DNA of 9,898 bases from Candidatus Berkelbacteria bacterium. GTDB taxonomy: Bacteria; Patescibacteriota; UBA1384; CAILIB01. A model generated the notes under the pieces. That model was not told where the DNA came from and ran no database searches. It worked only from the letters and a program-made list of their open reading frames with translations. Below are positions 6,618-9,898 of this stretch, piece after piece. Position numbers and translations under genes: made by a program. The DNA lies in NCBI GenBank assembly GCA_020058355.1, contig JAGVEG010000111.1, positions 1 to 9,898 on the forward strand, written 5' to 3'. Every line of letters starts with the position of its first letter. The first letter of the stretch is position 1.

Positions 6618-7526
6618 ATGAAAAACACGATGACCCTCGGTCAGTTTCGTGACTTCGCAGCTCGGGTGAAAGCCATTCTGGCCGGTACCCCCATCACCTG
6701 TGAGGGCTACCAAGCTTTTCATGCTGGTGGTCGAACGGCCGAGTTCGGTGATCGCCTCCGGGCGCTCATTCAAGAGTTCTTCACCGTCGTAAACCCCTTC
6801 GCTGGGGAGAAGACGGCGCCGAACCGCGACTGGGACTACACTGCAACGAGCCTTCCCACTGTCGGAGCCCAGCTGGCTTCCCTGGAAATCGGTTTGGATC
6901 TCACTGGCTTCACTCTGAAGCAGGTGAGTTACCCTATCGACCCCAGGGCTGATGGCATGCTGGTGATTCCCTTTCTGCGGGATCTCGGCACGGCCTTCGA
7001 GGTTACGGAACCCACGGGCAACGGCTACGGTCCGCTTGGCGAGCTTGTGTGGGGAAAAGTGAGCGCTGCCCGCAAGGGTGCCGCACACAACTACCGTGCT
7101 GGTGAGCTGAGCTCTGATTACATCCGGCTCAACGCCGATGTGCGGGCTCGGCTGGAAGCATTGGAGGTAAAGGTTCCGGCGGAGGAAGGTGTGGTTCACT
7201 GCCACGTCATTCCGGTCAACTCCGGAAACCTCTATGCTGGGTTCGGCCCGCGCAACGCGCGGTTCGACTCCCTGCAGAAAGGCATGCTTCCACTCGGCTT
7301 CGTGCAGATCCTCTGCATGATGCTGGCCTGGCCCGAGCGCCTGGCTAAGTACGGCGTCCGCTGGATCGATTGCAGTGCGGACGAGTATAGCTGGCAGGCC
7401 GATGGTGCGTGGGCGGACTGCCCCTATGTCGACTTCCGCGGCGACTGGCTCAAGTTGTGCGCCGTCGGCGCTGGCTACGCCCATTCGCGCTGCGGCTCTG
7501 CTGTGGCCTTCCCGGGAGTGCAGTAG
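6618..7526 (+). CDS. DGR target protein with C-terminal hypervariable region
   Basis: A 302-residue protein diversified by the retroelement. Residues 259-300 are encoded by the variable repeat (7392-7517). Compared with the template, 13 residues are replaced, several becoming Gly, Cys, Trp, Arg, Tyr or His. The C-terminal stretch around residues 225-302 (conserved WIDC, DEY, W, CPY and a final GSAVAF) has the layout of C-type-lectin-like DGR ligand-binding domains, where variable side chains sit on a rigid fold; this fold call is inference. I do not recognise the N-terminal two thirds. There is no signal peptide or membrane helix, so the protein is probably cytosolic unless exported by an atypical route. 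ATG 6618 is preceded by AAAGG five bases upstream, a good Shine-Dalgarno. The stop TAG lies nine bases beyond the VR core. Confidence 0.92.
   Translation: MKNTMTLGQFRDFAARVKAILAGTPITCEGYQAFHAGGRTAEFGDRLRALIQEFFTVVNPFAGEKTAPNRDWDYTATSLPTVGAQLASLEIGLDLTGFTLKQVSYPIDPRADGMLVIPFLRDLGTAFEVTEPTGNGYGPLGELVWGKVSAARKGAAHNYRAGELSSDYIRLNADVRARLEALEVKVPAEEGVVHCHVIPVNSGNLYAGFGPRNARFDSLQKGMLPLGFVQILCMMLAWPERLAKYGVRWIDCSADEYSWQADGAWADCPYVDFRGDWLKLCAVGAGYAHSRCGSAVAFPGVQ
7392..7517 (+). repeat. DGR variable repeat (VR)
   Basis: A 126-bp segment at the 3' end of the target gene, colinear without gaps with the template repeat at 7866-7991. It differs at 20 positions. Eighteen are at template adenines (A to G, T or C) and two are C-to-T changes that leave Leu and Ala unchanged. 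The first 24 bases and the last 15 are identical to TR. The GC-rich 3' end is the likely initiation-of-mutagenic-homing site, where cDNA integration begins. Weak similarity (GAGTA-AG) continues about 9 bases upstream. Confidence 0.97.
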
Positions 7527-7573
7527 GGCTTCGGTTTTCGTCTCTTCGGCCTTTTTGGCTGTCAATATTTGGC

Positions 7574-7609
7574 AATCGCGGTGTTCGTTTACGAACACCG
7601 CGATTTTCT
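7574..7609 (+). terminator. 14-bp hairpin downstream of VR: terminator and/or DGR target-site hairpin
   Basis: Perfect inverted repeat AATCGCGGTGTTCG (7574-7587) / CGAACACCGCGATT (7592-7605) with four-base loop TTTA, continuing into TTTTCTTT. It would terminate the target transcript. A GC-rich hairpin with a four-base loop just after VR is also what the Bordetella phage BPP-1 DGR needs for efficient target recognition, so a dual role is plausible. A second small stem AAGTAGC/GCTACTT (7619-7639) follows. The remainder of 7640-7774 shows no gene. Confidence 0.8.
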
Positions 7610-7774
7610 TTGCTAAAAAAGTAGCCTGCACAGCTACTTCTGGCTACAGTAAGTAGGAAAGTAAGTTAGTGTACGGCTGTTCACGGATTGCTGTCACCGA
7701 AATCACACTTCTGCCAACGGTAGAGTTGTAGGTATCTACGGATCCTATGAGCGTCCAGGTAGCAAGGGTACTCC

Positions 7775-7861
7775 GTGCTCAATCCAAGAAGGGTAAGACC
7801 CAGATGAAATACAGGGATGTTCTCACCATGAACGCCCAGTGTAATAGATAGGATTGAGTAC
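7775..7861 (+). ncRNA. Long-range helix immediately 5' of the template repeat (part of the DGR template RNA)
   Basis: GTGCTCAATCC (7775-7785) pairs with GGATTGAGTAC (7851-7861) over 11 positions, ten Watson-Crick and one G-U, enclosing 65 bases. TR begins four bases later. A smaller GGG/CCC hairpin lies inside (GGGTAAGACCC). The region 7640-7865 has no credible gene, so it is best read as the 5' part of the TR-containing RNA. The transcription start was not located. RNA identity is inference. Confidence 0.45.
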
Positions 7862-7865
7862 AGTG

Positions 7866-7991
7866 TGGCAGGCCGATGGTGCGTGGGCGAACTGCCCCTA
7901 TGTCAACTTCAACGACGACAAGCTCAAGCTGAACGCCAACGACGCTGACAACGCCAATTCGAACTACGGCTCTGCCGTGGCCTTCCCGGGA
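7866..7991 (+). repeat. DGR template repeat (TR)
   Basis: The invariant master copy for VR, 126 bp with 29 adenines, 18 of which are changed in VR. Adenines concentrate in AAC, AAT, AAG and GAC codons in the target reading frame. Most A-mutations therefore change the amino acid, and AAC/AAT codons cannot become stops. TR is flanked upstream by a remnant of the target gene (GAGTACAGT, with one inserted base relative to VR) and downstream by CTCCCCTAG. This suggests TR arose as a duplication of a relative of the target's 3' end, including its stop codon. The RT should copy it into adenine-mutagenised cDNA. Confidence 0.97.
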
Positions 7992-7996
7992 CTCCC

Positions 7997-8377
7997 CTAG
8001 CTGAGACTTCGTATCCACCCTCCAAGCATCTTGCCTATTTCTTGTAGGAAGATCTGGAGGGTGAGGTACTTTTTAGGGTCAATACATTTGGTCTCAAAAG
8101 CCAAGCGAACCAATAACTTTAAGAGGTCTAGCTTTGCGCTCAAAGGTATGAGAGTGGTTCTCTTAAGATTATTGGGCAACTGGTTTGCGTAGAGTAACCC
8201 TTCTAGAAGTTCCAGTGTTATTGACTGCAGGCGCTCACCTAATGAAAATCGTTCAACCTTAGGAAATAGATGAACCCACACGTGCAGTTGTCGATAGAAT
8301 TCGAAGGTTTTCCCCACGATGGGGATTTGAATGTCAAATTCGCGCGCGGGGGGGTAGATGTCATAGTAGTTATCCAC
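7997..8377 (-). CDS. avd: Avd-like DGR accessory protein (four-helix bundle)
   Basis: A 126-residue protein with the features of the accessory variability determinant family. The N-terminal helix holds IPIVGKTFEFYRQLH, followed by the typical turn FPKVERFSLGERL (38-50), two long amphipathic helices, and the C-terminal signature LQEIGKMLGGWIRSL (111-125). Avd forms a pentamer that binds the RT and template RNA and is needed for cDNA synthesis. Here it is encoded on the opposite strand to TR and RT. Its GTG start is 20 bases from the divergent RT start. Its TAG stop shares the palindrome CTAG (7997-8000) with the in-frame TAG at the end of TR. No Shine-Dalgarno precedes GTG 8377; a poor -10-like CATACC lies six bases upstream, consistent with another leaderless start. 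Identification is by motif recognition only. Confidence 0.87.
   Translation of the reverse strand: MDNYYDIYPPAREFDIQIPIVGKTFEFYRQLHVWVHLFPKVERFSLGERLQSITLELLEGLLYANQLPNNLKRTTLIPLSAKLDLLKLLVRLAFETKCIDPKKYLTLQIFLQEIGKMLGGWIRSLS
8016..8063 (+). ncRNA. Extended hairpin just 3' of TR, inside the antisense avd coding sequence
   Basis: CACCCTCC (8016-8023) pairs with GGAGGGTG (8056-8063). Pairing continues inward through AG-ATCTT with AAGATCT and CCTA with TAGG, giving about 19 pairs with three single-base bulges and loop TTTCTTG. It begins 16 bases after the TR-end TAG, where DGR template RNAs carry the structured spacer used to prime cDNA synthesis. The same DNA encodes the conserved C-terminus of Avd on the other strand. 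The RNA role is inference. Confidence 0.45.
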
Positions 8378-8383
8378 AGGTAA

Positions 8384-8397
8384 GGTATGGCGACGTA
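8384..8397. promoter_or_regulatory. Compact divergent start region between avd and RT
   Basis: Only 20 bases separate the divergent GTG starts at 8377 (-) and 8398 (+). TATGGC (8386-8391) lies six bases before the RT start and overlaps CATACC (8389-8384 on the - strand), six bases before the avd start. Both are poor -10 matches (3 of 6) but keep the leaderless spacing seen elsewhere. AAGG at 8382-8385 is a distant Shine-Dalgarno candidate for RT. The promoter assignment is tentative. Confidence 0.25.
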
Positions 8398-9404
8398 GTG
8401 TCGCTCGAAAACTTGTTTGCCGCCTGGTACGAATTTCGAAAAGGCAAGCGTTCGAAACCAGATGTGCAAGCGTTTGAATACAGCCTTGAAGATAGCATCT
8501 TTCAGCTGCATGAGGAACTAGTGACCGGCTCCTACGAGCCAGAAAAGTACCACCAGTTCCGCATTAACGACCCAAAGCCAAGACTGATTAGTAAGGCAAG
8601 TGTGAGGGATCGGTTGGTGCAGCATGCACTCTACCGCATTCTCTATCCTTATTTTGACGCTGGATTATCTTCGACTCCTATTCCTGCCGAGTTGGCAAAG
8701 GTACCCACAAAGCTTTTGCTAGACTGCAGGCCAACATTCGCACGGTGAGTAAGAATTACACTGGTCCCTGCTTTGCCATAAAGTGCGATATTCGCCGCTT
8801 CTTTGACAGTGTTGACCATGAGATCCTACTTAAACTCCTGCGCGTAAAAGTAGAAGACGAGCGGCTTATAAGCCTGCTTGAGCAGATTATTAGAACTTTT
8901 GAGGTTGTTCCTGGTAAGGGAATACCAATTGGCAACCTTACCTCGCAACTCTTCGCCAACGTCTACATGGATCCGTTGGACAAGTTTGTGAAGCATCACC
9001 TGAAGGCAAGACACTACCTGCGCTACGCCGATGACTTTCTTATCCTTGCTACAACAGAGTCGGAGCTACTGGGCTACTTTATAGAGATGAACCGCTTCTT
9101 GAAGGACAGCCTCAAACTAGAACTGCACCCAAATAAAATCAGCCTGCTTAAACTTTCCTGGGGTATCGACTTTGTTGGGTATGTGGCACTTCCTCACTAC
9201 GCCGTACCTCGGCGCAAAACCGCCAAGCGAATGTTGAAGAATATGCAGAAGGTGAAGGATCCTGAAAAGGTTGAGTCGGTGCTTAGCTCGTACTTAGGAT
9301 TTTTAGGGCATGTGTCGGCCAGGAAAATTAAGGATGAGTTAAAGAACGGGGCACTAAAAATCCTAGTCAGACCTTCCAAATACTCGATCACTACTCAACA
9401 ATGA
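8398..9404 (+). CDS. DGR reverse transcriptase, reading frame broken by a one-base deletion near 8665
   Basis: Read as one gene, this is a 335-residue DGR-type RT that copies TR RNA into adenine-mutated cDNA. The N-terminal part (DPKPRLISKASVRDRLVQHALYR split by family into motifs 0-1) runs to FDAG at 8664. The frame then closes at 8746-8748. One base later the correct continuation is perfect: IFDSYSCRVGKGTHKA follows in the other frame, then the motif with catalytic Asp131 (KCDIRRFFDSVDH), the DGR-type GNLTSQ (8931-8948, in place of the QGxxxSP of group II RTs), and YADD (9024-9035). A missing T in GGATTATC near 8665 explains the break. The GTG start at 8398 leads straight into SLENLF, a conserved N-terminal block; no better start lies upstream. 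The 3' end overlaps the convergent membrane gene by 14 bp. Sequencing error, a real pseudogene or recoding remain possible. Confidence 0.93.
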
Positions 9405-9795
9405 CCCTAAGTTCCTTCAGATCCTGCAAGCGCTTTTGCACGTCAGTTAGTTCAGTTGCTGAAGGAGAGCCGCTTGGCGTAGGTGAGGGACTGGGAAAGA
9501 ATTTGGCTTTTTCGGTTTCGATCTGTTTGTTGATCTCTTGCTGTACAAGTTCTTGGGCAGAAGGAATAGTGGGGATTGAAATTGGCGTATCGGGCAATTT
9601 AGTAATCTTTTTTTGGATGTCTACGAGGCCAGGAGCGGGGTAGCGCCGGAAGGTGGTTTGTAGTCGGTCACCGAGGCGAATGAGCTGCACACTTCCGATC
9701 ACAATAAACAGGATCCATGCGACGGTTAGGATAAAGAACCAGCCGTAAGGAGTGTGGTCGGTGTTGCGGTTGGGAAAGAACTCTTCTGGTTCCAT
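9391..9795 (-). CDS. Small single-pass membrane protein with coiled-coil tail, function unknown
   Basis: A 134-residue protein with an acidic N-terminus (MEPEEFF), one strong transmembrane helix at about residues 18-40 (GWFFILTVAWILFIVIGSVQ), then a basic juxtamembrane stretch. A Pro-rich region, a charged helix (QELVQQEINKQIETEKAK), a Pro/Ser linker (PSPSPTPSGSPS) and a final coiled-coil-like helix follow. I do not recognise a family. ATG 9795 is preferred over a TTG at 9828 because it follows the stop of the upstream gene by one base (TAG-T-ATG), indicating a coupled operon. TATACT eight bases upstream could also be a -10 box, but it lies inside the upstream coding sequence. The 3' end overlaps the RT stop by 14 bp with no terminator between them. 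Confidence 0.8.
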   Translation of the reverse strand: MEPEEFFPNRNTDHTPYGWFFILTVAWILFIVIGSVQLIRLGDRLQTTFRRYPAPGLVDIQKKITKLPDTPISIPTIPSAQELVQQEINKQIETEKAKFFPSPSPTPSGSPSATELTDVQKRLQDLKELRVIVE

Positions 9796-9796
9796 A

Positions 9797-9898
9797 CTAG
9801 GTAAGTATACGTATAGCGCGCGCCACAATCAGTGCAGCACTTCCGCTGAGTGCAGCAACGGTAAGATTCAGATAGGGAAGCGTGATATCGCTGGCAAC
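9797..9898 (-). CDS. C-terminus of a membrane protein (partial)
   Basis: The last 33 codons of a gene entering from the right edge on the - strand, ending in TAG at 9799-9797. The visible residues include LTVAALSGSAALIVARAIRIL, a probable terminal transmembrane helix with positive residues at its end. It is first in an operon with the single-pass membrane protein gene, whose ATG lies one base after this stop. Too little is visible to name a family. Confidence 0.6.
   Translation of the reverse strand, partial: VASDITLPYLNLTVAALSGSAALIVARAIRILT

Noticed and set aside
6540..7631. 363-codon open frame on the - strand, longer than the target gene it overlaps
   Set aside because: It is antisense to the target. 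The + frame has a Shine-Dalgarno, ends just after VR and places TR adenines at codon positions 1 and 2, the DGR pattern. The antisense product has no recognisable domain and its start lies beyond the target terminator.
7779..8018. 79-codon - strand open frame across TR
   Set aside because: It is the antisense shadow of TR, similar to the antisense of VR only because the repeats are homologous; it overlaps the avd 3' end.
8660..8670. Programmed ribosomal frameshift site
   Set aside because: No X-XXY-YYZ slippery heptamer or A-rich run is present at the junction; a simple one-base deletion fits better.
8745..9404. A separate 219-codon gene with its own GTG start, distinct from the 8398 gene
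   Set aside because: The same frame continues upstream to 8665 with conserved DGR RT sequence, so the GTG is an internal Val codon of a frameshifted single gene.
9391..9828. Longer version of the small membrane protein starting at TTG 9828
   Set aside because: The extra 11 codons overlap the upstream gene's C-terminus, and ATG 9795 lies one base after that gene's stop.
1..9898. CRISPR arrays, insertion sequences or phage structural genes around the DGR
   Set aside because: No regularly spaced direct repeats, transposase motifs or terminal repeats were seen, and the neighbours are ordinary cellular genes.

Overview
The window looks like chromosomal DNA from an uncultivated bacterium, most plausibly a Candidate Phyla Radiation (Patescibacteria) member. 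This rests on a complete, very compact diversity-generating retroelement (DGR) with a CPR-style Avd four-helix-bundle protein, short intergenic gaps, small gene products, and several start codons that sit exactly where transcription should begin (leaderless mRNAs). TGA is used as a stop (for example at 1582-1584 and 9402-9404), so the recoded Gracilibacteria/SR1 code does not apply. No marker here fixes the phylum; the assignment is inference.

Layout, left half: the 3' end of a tRNA (1-36) and its terminator are followed by a two-gene unit on + (a large unrecognised membrane protein whose stop overlaps the ATG of an aquaporin-family channel). A bidirectional terminator separates the channel from a convergent MFS transporter (-, 2311-3486). 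A 329-base gap rich in dyads (3487-3815) lies between the MFS gene and a divergent, sensor-less histidine kinase (+, 3816-4505). Another bidirectional terminator separates the kinase from convergent lepA/EF4 (-, 4572-6350).

Layout, right half: a DGR occupies about 6618-9404. The order is target gene with its variable repeat (VR) at the 3' end (+), a 14-bp hairpin/terminator, the template repeat (TR, +), avd on the opposite strand (-), and the reverse transcriptase (+). The TR and VR cores are 126 bp each and differ at 20 positions. Eighteen of these are at TR adenines, and the other two are silent C-to-T changes: the signature of adenine-directed mutagenic retrohoming. TR RNA would be reverse-transcribed by RT with Avd, and the A-mutated cDNA would replace VR, rewriting 13 residues in the last 45 of the target protein. 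The RT reading frame carries a one-base deletion near 8665, just ahead of a conserved block, so the element as sequenced may be inactive unless this is a read or assembly error. Predicted RNA helices flank TR on both sides; the downstream one lies inside the antisense avd coding sequence.

The right edge holds a small single-pass membrane protein (-, 9391-9795) whose 3' end overlaps that of the RT gene, and the C-terminus of a further membrane protein upstream of it in the same operon.
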